A DNA stretch of 64,000 nucleotides from contig NC_029521.1 of the NCBI RefSeq assembly GCF_001577835.2, positions 9,476,255 to 9,540,254 of the forward strand, read 5' to 3'. Made by a program: the position numbers and the translations under genes. This document shows positions 53,201 to 63,097 of this stretch, piece after piece (position 1 is the stretch's first letter; each line of letters begins with the position of its first letter). The notes beneath the pieces are model-generated. The model was given only the letters and a program-made list of their open reading frames with translations. It had not been told where the DNA came from and searched no databases. Source of the DNA: Coturnix japonica. Lineage: Eukaryota; Chordata; Aves; Galliformes; Phasianidae.

Positions 53201-55452
53201 TGAACACTGGAAAGCTTTGATAGCTAAAAAAACTGACGGAGGAGAGATCTGCTGGTAGGTTAATGCTTCTGTTGCTATGCTCTCTCCTTTCTCAGAAGCA
53301 ACAAGACATTTCCTTTTCCATCTACTGACACACTTTCTGTTAGCTGCTCACTGTCTCTACGGGCAACTAGGCAGCTACAGTAATGATTCCAGGTATTCCA
53401 TTATCTGATGCTCTTCTGGGATAGACTTGATTTCTGTGTACTCACAAGCAACCTTTCCCTTCCAGCACAAATCTGACTGTCTCAGGCAGCCCCTTCTGCT
53501 GTAGTCAAGAGTGTGCAAAAGCTACTGTGGATGCAGTAAGTACAAATGGAAGCGTCCTATCCCCAGTGTCAGTGTTAGGCAAGACGGTGTAACTTGTGTG
53601 GTACCATAAACCCTCATCTTTGTGCGAATGGCACTCTGTGTGCTCAGAAGATTTTGGATGACTGAGCGCAGCATCTGTTTCTGGTTAAATAAGATGGACG
53701 TGGAGCAAGTCAGACATTCTTCTAGAGGCTTCTTCTCACCCTTAGTCATCTGGGAGAGGAATGCAAACCAGGCTTTGTGTGAAGGGCTGCATTTCTGACC
53801 TGTAGCTTCACTGTCAGCTGCACAGTGCGTGTTTAAGTATTTGACCTTTCACAAGCTTCACAGAACAGGTCACACTTTGAGATGAGAGAGCCTAATTTCT
53901 GAGAGACTCACAGCCAGGGATCCTGCATTTTTTGCAAAGAAAAGCCTGATGTGCCCAGTTTCAGTACCATTATTCCAGGTCAGGACTCAACTGAATCTCC
54001 CCAGGCTTATGAAATACATCAGCAACTCGAGAATGGTTAGAGGGGCAGCAAGATTAAAACAGATTTTGCTTCAGTGCATGGAAACACAACTGAAAACGAT
54101 AATCTCTCCTTAGATTTCTGTTACAGTCATCTACTTAGCTCTTGGTTTGAAGGATTTGTGTCATCTAGCCCTGCAGTAAGAGCAGGGCAGACATCTACCC
54201 AAAGCAAAGCACTGCCGGCCTAGAGAGGGGAGGAGGCTGTGCAATGGCCACAGTCAGCTGAACACAAACTTGTGCATTCCTTTTTAGTTGGCCAGCCCTG
54301 GCTGCCACAAATTTATGTGGCTTATGTCTAGAACTGTGCTTAGAAGAGATTTGCGCAGCCCAAAGTGATCTGTTGTAAGGTTAAGTCTGCACTAACAGCT
54401 GCTGTCTGCTCTTCCACTTCTCATTTCAGGCACCACCGTGTAAAGCTGCCAACCCAATCCCACCTGAAGGTAAGTAAGTTCCCAAACTCACCTTGCATTC
54501 TGATACAGGGTGAGGACTTCCTCAGGGGAACTGTCAGTAGGTAAAGGAGGATCAAGACTGGCAGCTACAGGCCTTGTCAAACCTGTCTTGTCTCAGTAAT
54601 GCTGTTCAGTTGCCACATCACTTGTACTGGGGCCTTACTTCCTTACTATGGTACGTGAGGCTGGGATATGAGCAGGGGATCTGGGATGCCACTTCACTGT
54701 GGAGGAAGTTTGATCTGTAGCAGTCCCTTAGTGCTGGAAGAAGGATGCCTCAGAGGCCTGAAGTGAATTGGTAGCAGCAGCATTTTCACTACTTCCTCCC
54801 ATGTGGGGTTTCATCAGTGTCATCAGTCCAGGTGAAGTGAGGAAGGAAAGCACTTCATCTCCATGAAGAGGGGCAGAAAATGGCCATGAGTGCAGTGCTT
54901 CAGCTGCTGCTGACAGAGGCTTTGTCACTAAGCAAGTGGCAGCTGCAAGCTAGTAGGTTTTCTGCATGTCAGGACCTGGTCTGTTGTGCAGCACAAAGCT
55001 GCATAGGAAAGTGACGACTGTGGGACAACTCCTGGGGCCAGCTGAGTCAGATGGGTGCGAGGGAAGCAGTGCTGCCAGCCCCTTGGCAGGGCCATGTGGT
55101 TGCTTCTCATGGCTTGCTGAGTACAGCCAGCATCCTCAGGGCATCACTGCATGTAGGGCATGTGATGCAACTGGTAGGAGCTTGTGCAAAGTGCTGAGCT
55201 GGAGGTGATGCATATAGCACCATGGAAGGCAGCTTTTGGGCCAGCCCACACTTGAGAGGGCTTTTCCAGCTTTAATGACCCATCTCAGATTGCTTCACCA
55301 CCACCTCCTTGCAGCGAGGGATGAGGTCTTTCCTTTGAACCTGCTGTGCTCCAGACTGAACCATGGCAGTTCTTGCAGTGTCCATACAGGACTAACCCTG
55401 CTTTGTTCCGCCCCGTGCAGTTGACAGGTGGTTCTATTACCAGAAGAACTGA
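47277..55452 (+). CDS. PPA1: PPA1, soluble inorganic pyrophosphatase
   Basis: A cytosolic Mg2+-dependent enzyme that hydrolyses pyrophosphate to two phosphates, pulling biosynthetic reactions forward. Eleven coding exons: 47277-47340, 47496-47560, 48949-49002, 49501-49620, 50717-50803, 51087-51213, 52001-52128, 53169-53254, 53466-53535, 54430-54469, 55421-55452. All phases join, giving 290 aa (human 289). The family signature D-N-D-P-I-D (118-123) supplies metal-binding aspartates. Two more expected acidic metal ligands appear in MIDEGETDW (Asp about 150 and 155). Other conserved blocks are [30 protein letters not shown] and the C-terminal [10 protein letters not shown]. There is no mitochondrial presequence, which separates it from PPA2. 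The start has a good context (gccATGG). Confidence 0.97.
48160..48470. promoter_or_regulatory. Candidate conserved noncoding element in PPA1 intron 2
   Basis: A compositionally balanced stretch lacking repeats, dense in homeodomain-type cores (ctaattatgg, tttaattaca, gctaatactg) and other factor-like words (gatgacataa, acacaatagcaat). It contrasts with the GC-rich sequence on its left. That it is conserved or functional is inference only; no comparison was possible. Confidence 0.3.
51366..51765. repeat. Dispersed repeat, copy 1 (LTR-like)
   Basis: This segment in PPA1 intron 6 shares a long, diverged similarity with 56930-57285 in SAR1A intron 4. Common blocks include 'ggctccaccccttc', 'ttgcaccctgagctcc'-like text, 'aggtgctca' and 'tcagtggttc'-like text in the same order. 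The shape resembles a solo LTR of a bird retrovirus-like element, but I cannot name the family. It has no coding capacity and is clearly old. Confidence 0.5.
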
Positions 55453-55725
55453 AGGCTGAGGCTGTGTGCTGAGGAGCTGCTCCCTTTGCATCCCAGAGTC
55501 ACCACATGCAGGAGTAGCCCAGAAGAACAGCACTGGTGACAAGGCACCTATGACTGACACCAATTAGCACCATCTAACCATGACCTGGTACATTGGCTCT
55601 GGTGGAGGTAGAAGATAGAACTTTAAATCAAAAGCTGCTGCTTGTGCGCGGTGTCCTGGTGTGTCTGTAACCATCTGCACATAAAGCCGTGCGGGTGCAG
55701 AGGTTCACCCAGTGCTGGATGTTAA

Positions 55726-55731
55726 AATAAA
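55726..55731 (+). terminator. PPA1 poly(A) signal
   Basis: AATAAA 274 bases after the PPA1 stop codon, followed by T/G-rich sequence (ctctgcgtgctgtgctcc). A second ATAAAG-type word lies about 45 bases earlier. Confidence 0.7.
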
Positions 55732-55839
55732 ACTACTGAGCTCTGCGTGCTGTGCTCCTTCCTTTGCAATGAGGCGGATCTCGCTCTGCCCGGCGGTGGA
55801 TGGTTGGAACTTCAGCAGGGACTTGAGCGGGATTCGAAC

Positions 55840-56101
55840 CCGCGGTCATGTCGCGGTGTGGGCGGGCTCCGCTTGACGTCACGGCGCGGAGCCGACGTGG
55901 AGCCAGCGCGGCGGGGCGGAAGCGGGCGGGGCGCAGGAGCGACGCAGTTCCGGCGGGAGCTGGCGGCACAACGGGAGCGGGGTCCGTGCGGCCGGAGGTG
56001 GGAACCGGGAACCGGGCCGGGAATAGGGCGGGGATAGGGATAGAGCGGGGGGACAGCGGGGGAACGGGGGGATACGTGACTGATCCCGGCTGTGCCCGCA
56101 G
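55840..56101 (+). promoter_or_regulatory. SAR1A promoter and noncoding first exon
   Basis: A CpG-rich block with a full palindromic CRE, TGACGTCA (55874-55881), and a CGACGTGG word (55893-55900) one base off the ER-stress element TGACGTGG. A donor (ggag|gtggga, exon end 55997) and the acceptor at 56100-56101 define a short intron, so exon 1 is noncoding and the ATG lies in exon 2. Transcription probably starts between about 55900 and 55970. Confidence 0.6.
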
Positions 56102-56118
56102 GCGCTCCATCCTCAGCG

Positions 56119-58876
56119 ATGTCGTTCATCTTCGAGTGGATCTACAACGGGTTCAGCAGCGTGCTGCAGTTCCTGGGTGAGGCCCCTCGTGCATTAGGCT
56201 TCATGTTTTCCCGTCCCTCTGGTTGCTGTGTGACCGTCCCGGTGTCAGCCGGCTCCATCGGGGACACGCGGCTGTTTGTTCCCTGCAGGGCTCTACAAGA
56301 AGTCTGGCAAACTTGTGTTCCTGGGCCTGGATAATGCGGGCAAAACCACACTGCTGCACATGCTCAAGGACGACCGGCTGGGCCAGCACGTCCCCACGCT
56401 GCACCCCAGTATGTCTGCACTGCGCCCAGGGGAACTGGTAGCTTGGCTTCAGATATAGAGGCCAAGAAGGGGTGTGGGTTAGTGGATAGCACACACTGCT
56501 CCTGGGGAGGGAGAGGGTTCACAACATCCCAACTTGGAACAGACCCATAGGGATCATTGAGCCCAACTCCTGGCTGTGCAATATGACATAAACACACATT
56601 AATAAGAGCACCCCTAAGTAATAGACAAGGAAGGAACAAATATCCTACACAAGGGCCTTGTGATGCTGGTGCACACCCCCAAGAACCATTAGCTGTAGTA
56701 ATTGCTTTCTTTTCTTGTGTTCTTGCTTTCCAGCCTCAGAAGAGCTGACAATTGCTGGCATGACTTTCACTACTTTTGATCTGGGTGGACATGCTCAAGG
56801 TACGTGCCAGCTTACTGATTTCAGTTGTGTTCCCCGGCCACCTCTGGAAAGATTAGAAAGAGCTCCCCAAAAGAGATGCTGGAGAGTGATGGGAATTGGC
56901 CATATCCAACTGCTTGTAGCTTGATAGTGGTTGTGGAGTGTAACAATCAGGAAGATCAACACAGTGGAAAGGTAACACAACAGGTATAATGATAGAGGGA
57001 CTAACACAATAGAAAGGTGTTATAAAGGAAGGAAAAAGGACTGCTCACCTGTCTCTGAAGATCCAGGCTCACAGGGGAAAACTCCACAAAGGAGGGATCT
57101 TCAGAAAGAGATCCTTCCCCAGCAGCATCCAGCCTTTAAAAGAGGACTGAGAGGTGCAGCCAGGCTCCACCCCTTATGTCCATGCAGCTGGATTGCCTTC
57201 ACCTGTGCTCCCAGGGCTGACGGGACCTTTCCCCAGGTGCTCAATCAGTGGTTCAGGCCGTGACTCAACAGTTACCACACATGGAACTATTAGTGGAAGT
57301 GGCCTGGCTCTAGGAAACTGGTTGTTTCAGTGGCTAAATAATTGTGCTTTATTCTGGCAGCTTGGAAAAACAAAAAAAGCTGCCAGCTCACACTCTGCTG
57401 CTTGAAATAGTTTTAGCTGTGGAAGGTTCGTACGTCACAGCCTTATTCTTCTGAATAATCTCTGAATTTCTGTCTTTAGATTTCCTTTCTTGAAGTCCTA
57501 AGAAAAGTGTTTCTGTGTATTTTTCTGAATGCCCACGAGCAGGCTGACAGTCAGGGGCTGTTGTTGCAACAGGAACAGCACCCATCAGTATTGCGTAGAC
57601 ACACTCGCTGTGCACACGTGTTGGCTGCCTGCTGACAAGCGTCTGTCACACAGCAGTGATCTGATCACTTGTGAAAGTGCAGAGAGCATGAGCAGCACGG
57701 CGGGCTGTCACCAGCAGCCCCAGGAAGCAGTGGGGCTCCGCTGTGGGCACAGCACCCTGCTGTTCTCACAGGAGCTGTTGGTCTCTTGCCTTGCAGCCCG
57801 CCGGGTGTGGAAGAACTACCTGCCCGCCATCAATGGGATCGTCTTCCTGGTGGACTGTGCAGATCACTCCCGGCTTATGGAATCCAAAGTTGAGCTTAAT
57901 GTAAACTTCTTGGTTTTGTTGGTTTTTTTTTTTTCCTTTCCCTGACACCTTTGACTGGCCACATTATAAATAATGTTCTTATTTGGTGGGATGGGACTTG
58001 AGGCAGCCTAGATGCTGTGGGGTGACTGTAGGCTCCTGAGCACACTTTAAGGAAGGGTCCTGCAAAGCCCCTTCTGGGAAGAACCCTCCCATGGGAGCGC
58101 TGTAGCACCAGGGATTAACCCTTGTGGGTCCCAGAGCTTACCAAAACGAAGCTTTCCTCAGATGACAGATGCTTGTGCTGCCTCTGTGTAACTTAAAGCT
58201 GTCTTGCACGCAGGCGCTAATGACAGATGAAACAATATCCAATGTGCCAATCCTTATCTTGGGCAACAAAATCGACAGACCCGAGGCCATCAGTGAGGAG
58301 AAACTGCGGGAGATCTTCGGGCTTTACGGACAGACCACGGGGAAGGTAGGGAGGCACGTGGTCTGGGTACTGCACAAGTACATGTTCCTTGCAGAGGGAG
58401 GTGCCCTGTGGAAGCCAAGTGGTTTGTTCCTGTGCATTTGTCCTAAACATTTGACTAGGCCGAACCTTTAATAACAGCGATGCCCTCAGGCGAGTTTTGA
58501 AACATCCAGAGTTGTGCAAAGCACAGTTGTCCTAGTTAGGAAATCAGGTGTTGTGCTGGAGTTTGACAGTGGTAGCACATTGCCAGACTCTTCTGGTTTC
58601 ATTACTCCAAATTTTGTTCAGCTTACCACCTCTCCACGTTGTCACTGTATGCTTAGAGTCGATCAGAAGTAACAGCAGCACTCTGGGTCCTTGCTCAGCC
58701 GCTGGCTTTGGGAATCACCCTGTGCTGGTCTGGCTCCTGATTTGTCTCTGTGCCTTCAGGGAAACGTGCCACTGAAGGACCTGAACGCGCGGCCCATGGA
58801 GGTGTTCATGTGCAGCGTGCTGAAGAGACAAGGCTACGGCGAGGGCTTCCGCTGGCTGTCACAGTACATTGACTGA
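56119..58876 (+). CDS. SAR1A: SAR1A, COPII small GTPase
   Basis: The GTPase that starts COPII coat assembly at ER exit sites; its GTP form inserts an N-terminal amphipathic helix into the membrane and recruits Sec23/24. Coding exons 56119-56176, 56289-56408, 56734-56799, 57797-57900, 58214-58345 and 58760-58876 join in phase to 198 aa, the exact family length. Visible motifs are the N-terminal helix [20 protein letters not shown], the P-loop GLDNAGKTT (32-40), switch 2 DLGGH (75-79, with the catalytic His), NKID (about 134-137) and the conserved end [10 protein letters not shown]. It lacks the N-myristoylation Gly of ARF proteins, as expected for SAR1. Assignment to SAR1A over SAR1B rests on its position between PPA1 and TYSND1. 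Confidence 0.96.
56525..56615 (-). repeat. CR1 LINE 3'-end fragment
   Basis: In SAR1A intron 3 the plus strand reads 'cccatagggatcattgagcc' and 'caactcctggctgtgcaa', the reverse complement of a CR1 tail, in minus orientation. Confidence 0.65.
56930..57285. repeat. Dispersed repeat, copy 2 (LTR-like)
   Basis: The partner of 51366-51765, in SAR1A intron 4. Its ends are inverted relatives of each other (tgtggagtgtaac at the left, gttaccacaca at the right), the TG...CA form typical of a solo LTR about 350 bases long. I found no convincing target-site duplication. It is a fossil with no coding capacity; the family is unnamed. Confidence 0.5.
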
Positions 58877-59572
58877 TGCAGAGCGCGATCCCGGACTGAT
58901 CCTGCTCACAGCTCCCTATGGACTGTCCTGCCGGGACACAGACGGCTTCCCAACCCCAGCACGGCGCGACCGTGGGACCTGGTCAGCGCCCGTCCTTGCA
59001 CAGTGGTGACACAACTCCTTTCTATGCCCTGGGGGCCGCGGTTCCAGCAGCGACACAGGCAGCGGGATCAGGACGTGGCAGCGCTCCGTGCCGCTGGAAG
59101 GAGCGCGTCTCACCACTGTGGCCAGCTGACTTCAAGAACAACGAGAAAGCTATTCTATTTTTTAAAGGAAGTATTCATGTAAACGGCGTCCCTTCTAACT
59201 TTTTAGTTTTAACGTTCATCTTGTTTAGTCCACAGTCTCTTTAGGGGGTTTTTTAAAAACATATTTAGACTTTTTTGCAAGATTACCAAACTCAGCATCA
59301 CGATATGGAAGTCCTCGATGAGCAGCAGCTGGTTCCAGCGCTCCGTGTGCTGTGACACAGTGAGGGGCTGGGACAGCACGTGGGGCACGGGCTGCAGCAC
59401 TGCCCGCCCTCAGAGCGCCGCTGTGGGACCACGGGGCAGCTGGCAAGGCTGCAGCATGGAAGCGTTGGGCGTTGGCATATCATAAGGTTGTTAGCGTAGG
59501 CTGCGGCGGTTTCTTTTCTACTCGGTGGGTTTTGTGTGGAAGTTTCCTTGCTGTCTAGCTCACGTTGCATTC

Positions 59573-59578
59573 AATAAA
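59573..59578 (+). terminator. SAR1A poly(A) signal
   Basis: AATAAA about 700 bases after the SAR1A stop codon, followed by T/G-rich sequence (catgtctttctgctctg). This implies one 3' UTR exon of roughly 720 bases. Confidence 0.8.
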
Positions 59579-59633
59579 GACATGTCTTTCTGCTCTGAGG
59601 GTGGCGGTGCCCAGCAGGTGCTTTGCCCGCTGG

Positions 59634-59918
59634 CTGTATGGAGGTGCTGTATGGAGGTGCTATGCTGTATGGAGGTGCTGTATGGAGCTGCTGTATGGAG
59701 CTGCTGTATGGAGGTGCTGTATGGGGGTGCTGTATGGAGCTGCTGTATGGAGCTGCTGTATGGGGGTGCTGTATGGGGGTGCTGTATGGGGGTGCTGTGT
59801 GGGGGTGCTGTGCTGTATGGAGGTGCTGTGCTGTATGGAGGTGCTGTATGGAGGTGCGGTGCTGTATGGGGGTGCTGTATGGAGCTGCTGTATGGGGGTG
59901 CTGTATGGAGCTGCGGTG
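59634..59918. repeat. 13-bp minisatellite downstream of SAR1A
   Basis: About 20 tandem copies of a 13-base unit (ctgtatggaggtg, with variants ...gagctg and ...gggggtg), with a few copies carrying a 5-base insertion (ctgtg or ctatg). Because 13 is not a multiple of 3 and no unit contains a stop, all three plus frames stay open; the resulting Cys/Met/Tyr/Gly-rich open frames are not genes. It starts about 55 bases past the SAR1A poly(A) signal. Confidence 0.95.
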
Positions 59919-60189
59919 CCGCCGGCTGCTCGCACCCCCTGCCCCTGCCGCTCACCAACAGTCACCACTGGCTGCGCTTCCAGGAACCGAAGATCGTCCG
60001 AGGAGGCAGGGAGATGGAAACTTCTGCGTTCGCTCCTGCAGGCGGAGGCGCTGATTTCCCAGCACAAAAAGCAGCGCGGTTGCTCGGTGCTGCCGTGCGT
60101 GGCACAGCCCCGTGCGGGACCCACCTACACTTGCGCAGCGCCCCGCCCGTGCCCGGCCTGTCGCCACGTCGGCAGGTTCAGCCCCATCC

Positions 60190-60382
60190 CACCAAGGGGC
60201 CAATGGGCGGGTAAGGCGGGGCGGTGCGGTGCGGCCATGGCGGCGGTGCGGCGGCGGGTTGCCGTGCTGTGCTTTGGCTCCGCTCGCTCTGCGTCGCGTT
60301 GAGTTGCATCGTGCCGCGCTGCTCCGCATCGCTCTGCGTCGCGTCGCTGTGCACTGCGTGTCGCCGTGCGGCTGCCGTGCCG
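60190..60382 (+). promoter_or_regulatory. TYSND1 promoter and 5' leader
   Basis: A CCAAT box (60200-60204) is followed by a GC box (gggcggg), a common NF-Y/Sp1 pair in TATA-less promoters. The leader between it and the TYSND1 ATG is CpG-rich and contains an upstream ATG at 60237. The exact transcription start is not visible. Confidence 0.5.
60237..60302 (+). CDS. Possible upstream ORF of TYSND1 (21 codons)
   Basis: An ATG in a strong context (gccATGG) opens a 21-codon frame that ends at TGA (60300-60302), 80 bases before the TYSND1 start and in another frame. It would matter only if transcription starts upstream of 60237, which I cannot tell. The peptide (MAAVRRRVAVLCFGSARSASR, 21 residues, no known domain) is Arg-rich and has no recognised function. 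Confidence 0.3.
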   Translation: MAAVRRRVAVLCFGSARSASR

Positions 60383-62824
60383 ATGGCTGAGCACTGCAGC
60401 GCTGTGCCGGGGGAGCTGCCCGGCTGCGTCATCTGCGTGTCGGACCCGTCGGAGCCGGACGTGGAGCCGAGCAGCTGCAGCGGCTCCGTCCTGTGCCGCG
60501 GCCCGGGGCTGGTGCTGTGCCCCGCCGCCGTGTTGGTGCCGTTCCTGCAGCCCGCCGTCCCCGCGTGGCCCCGTGGCGATGCTCTGCCGCCCTCGGCATT
60601 GCGGCCCGGTCTGCGCATCGTGGTGCTGCGCGCCGCCCCGCCGCCCGACGCGGTGCAGCAGCACTCTGCTCACCCGCTGGCCGTGCTGCGCTGTGACGCC
60701 TTCGCCCGCGCGCTGCCCGGCACGGCCGAGGATCGCAGCGAGGCGCTGCCCTGGTTCTGCTGGCTGCGCGTGCCCGGCCTGGACGCACCCGGCGGTACCT
60801 GGACGCCCTGGGCCCCCGCGGCCGCGCTGCAGAAGGGCGCAGCGCTGCTGGCCTGCGGGACGCCCTTCGGAGCGCTGTGCCCTGAGCTCTTCCTCAACGC
60901 TCTGAGCAGCGGCGTGCTGAGCAACGCCACCGGGCCGCGCCGTGCGCTGCTGCTCACCGATGCGCGCTGCCTGCCCGGCACGCAGGGCGGGCCCGTCCTC
61001 GCCCTCACACCCGCATCCTCCCCACCGCGCCTCGTGGCCGTCATTGCTGCCACTGCCGGCTGCCAGGCCGGGCAGGGCTTGGGGCTGGCGCTGCTGTGCT
61101 CGCTGGATGTCCTGCTGCACGGTGCCCGCAGCGTGCTGCACGAGCTGCGCAACCTGCCGCCACCACTGCCGCTGCCCCAGGCACACAACAGCACAGCAAT
61201 GAGCTGCACTGCGCTGGTGGAGAGCGGCGGCAGCTGGGGGTCGGGCACGCTGGTGGCCCCGCGCCTGCTGCTCACCTGCCGCCACGTGCTGCAAATGGGC
61301 GCCCCGCTGCGAGTCACACTGCGGCACGGCACCACGCGGTGAGTGCGGCCCTGTGGGCGATGGGGGCCTGCAGGTGGGCACTGTGCTACGGGCGTGCATC
61401 GCTGCGTGGGCCGTGCCGTGGGTGTGCAGCACAAAGCAGTGGTGAAACCAATGTGGGTCTTGCAATTGGTGTGTAACTCGGCATCAGTCATGCAACCCAG
61501 CATCGGTCGTGCAAACCAATATGGGTGTGCAACACAACATGGGGCATGCAACAGGTGTGCAGCCTGACATTGTGCATCCCAATGCGAGTCATGCAATGGA
61601 TGTGTAACCCAACGTAGGCCACACAATGAGTATGCTGCCCAACATAGGACATGCTGTGGGTATGCAACCCAGTGTGATTGTGCAACCCTGCGTGGCTCAT
61701 GCAATGAGTGTGCAACGCAACATGGTTGTGCAACCCAACATGGGCTGTGCTGTGCAATGGGTGCGCAACATGGGTGTGCAACCCAGCAAAGGTCATGCAA
61801 CCCAACATGGGCCATGGAATCTGAAATAGGTCACACAGTCAAGATGCAGCCCAGAATAGGTCACACAATAAATGCAAGAGCTGGGGCACTGCAGCAAACA
61901 GAGCTGCTTCCCTTTGGCCACATCCAGGTTTGGGAGCACTGTAAGATGCAGTGCAGGGTGCAACTTGCACTTTTGCAAACCAGGCTGTGCAGCATCCCCG
62001 GGGCCACGTGCATTGCTTGGCTCACCCCTAACCCTGCTCTTTGCTGTTTATTTTTCTCTGTTTTACACCCGCAGTGACACCGTCCTGCAGGCCCGCCTGG
62101 TGTTCGCCACAGCTGAGGCGTCCCCCTTCGACGTGGCAGTGCTGGAGCTGCAGGGCAGCGTGCCCAGCTTCCAGCCCCCTGACCTTGCCACCACTTTCCA
62201 ACCCGGTGAGTACCAGCTTTGCGCTGAGGAATGGGACACAATGGGATGCCACAGGGGAGCGGGGACAATGGCAACCTATGGGGACAGTGGTGACCTGTGT
62301 GGGGATGCCACGGGGGTGTGATGAAGTGCCCTAACGCCAGTGATGTGACACAGGGGAGCCGGTGCTGGCGCTGGGCTTTGGGGCGCTGGGCCGTGCGTGT
62401 GCCCCCTCAGTGACGGGGGGGGTGCTGTCGGCCGTGGTGGGAACCCCCCCAGTGATGCTGCAGAGCACCTGTGCCGTGCACGCCGGTTCCAGTGGCGGCC
62501 CCCTGCTCTCTGCCCGCGATGGATGCCTGCTGGGTGAGCCCTCGTCCCCACCGCATCCCCATCGTGTCCCCATTGCGTTACTCCTTTTGGTGACATCTCC
62601 CCCCTCCAGGCATCGTGGCCAGCAACACGCGGGACAACGCTGCCGGGACCACCTACCCACACCTCAACTTCTGCATCCCCGTCTCCCTGCTGCGCTCACC
62701 CCTCGCTCGCTATGGCTGCAGTGGGGACCCTGCCGCCTTCGCCCCGCTCAATGCTGCCAGCGAGGGGGCACGAGCGGCGTGGCGGCTGCAGCAGCGGCCC
62801 CCCAGCACTGGAGTGCTTCCATAA
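60383..62824 (+). CDS. TYSND1: TYSND1, trypsin-like peroxisomal processing protease
   Basis: A peroxisomal matrix serine protease that processes imported fatty-acid-oxidation enzymes. Exons 60383-61338, 62075-62205, 62354-62533 and 62610-62824 join in phase to 493 aa (human 566). The C-terminal half carries the trypsin-like triad: His in LLTCRHV (about 301), Asp in PFDVAVLEL (about 338) and Ser in HAGSSGGPL (about 409). The large first exon keeps family blocks such as LLACGTPFGALCPELFLNALSSGVLSN and LLTDARCLPGTQGGPV, split from the protease half by a low-conservation linker. The start MAEHCSAVPGELPGCVICVS matches the human N-terminal region and is the first in-frame ATG. Odd point: the protein ends ...RPPSTGVLP, without the C-terminal SKL peroxisome signal of the mammalian protein. 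Exon 1 is very GC-rich. Confidence 0.93.
61430..61880. repeat. Degenerate minisatellite in TYSND1 intron 1
   Basis: Many imperfect copies of a unit of roughly 30-35 bases, built from the words 'gtgcaacccaacatggg', 'tcatgcaatg' and 'gtgtgcaac', follow one another through the middle of intron 1. Copies differ at many sites, so the array is old. Open frames through it on the minus strand (His/Cys/Leu-rich repeats) are by-products. Confidence 0.85.
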
Positions 62825-62825
62825 A
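62820..62825 (+). terminator. Possible TYSND1 poly(A) signal over the stop codon
   Basis: The variant hexamer CATAAA overlaps the TAA stop (62822-62824), and a G/T-rich stretch (ggtggtgactgagg) lies about 25 bases on. No AATAAA occurs on this strand until about 63217, inside low-complexity sequence. If used, the 3' UTR would be only about 20-30 bases. Confidence 0.35.
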
Positions 62826-62985
62826 GGCCCTCACCTGAGCCCTGGAGTCCCTGGTGGTGACTGAGGTCAGCGGGACGTGGTGGCTCCCCAAGCGGGGCAC
62901 ATTTTGGGGAACAGAGGCCCATGAGAAGGGTGTGCAGAGGGGCCAGGAACGGGCATGGAGCGTTCGAGCACAGCGAGCACGGGCG

Positions 62986-62991
62986 TTTATT
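62986..62991 (-). terminator. Distal candidate poly(A) signal of SPOCK2
   Basis: AATAAA on the minus strand about 450 bases past the SPOCK2 stop codon. It would take the SPOCK2 3' UTR to within about 150 bases of the TYSND1 stop. A second AATAAA lies nearer the gene at 63140-63135. Confidence 0.5.
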
Positions 62992-63097
62992 TCACAACAC
63001 CGCGAGGCAGCAATGCACAGCGAGCGGACAGGGCGGATGGGGGGAGACGGAGTGGGGGGAGGGGGGTGGTGGTTGGTGGGTTAGGGTTGGGTGTTTT

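Noticed and set aside
55815-55890. tRNA-like T-arm (ggttcgaatcccgc on the minus strand) before SAR1A
   Set aside because: The T-stem and loop are perfect, but the matching 5' acceptor strand, D-arm and anticodon arm cannot be folded from the adjacent sequence. It is a chance or remnant T-arm, not a tRNA gene.
59525-60214. 229-residue and similar plus-strand open frames rich in Cys, Met, Tyr and Gly
   Set aside because: They are translations of the 13-bp minisatellite, which has no stop in any plus frame.
60125-61815. 446- and 381-residue open frames antisense to TYSND1
   Set aside because: They mirror the very GC-rich TYSND1 exon 1 and the intronic minisatellite. The sense strand carries the conserved protease.
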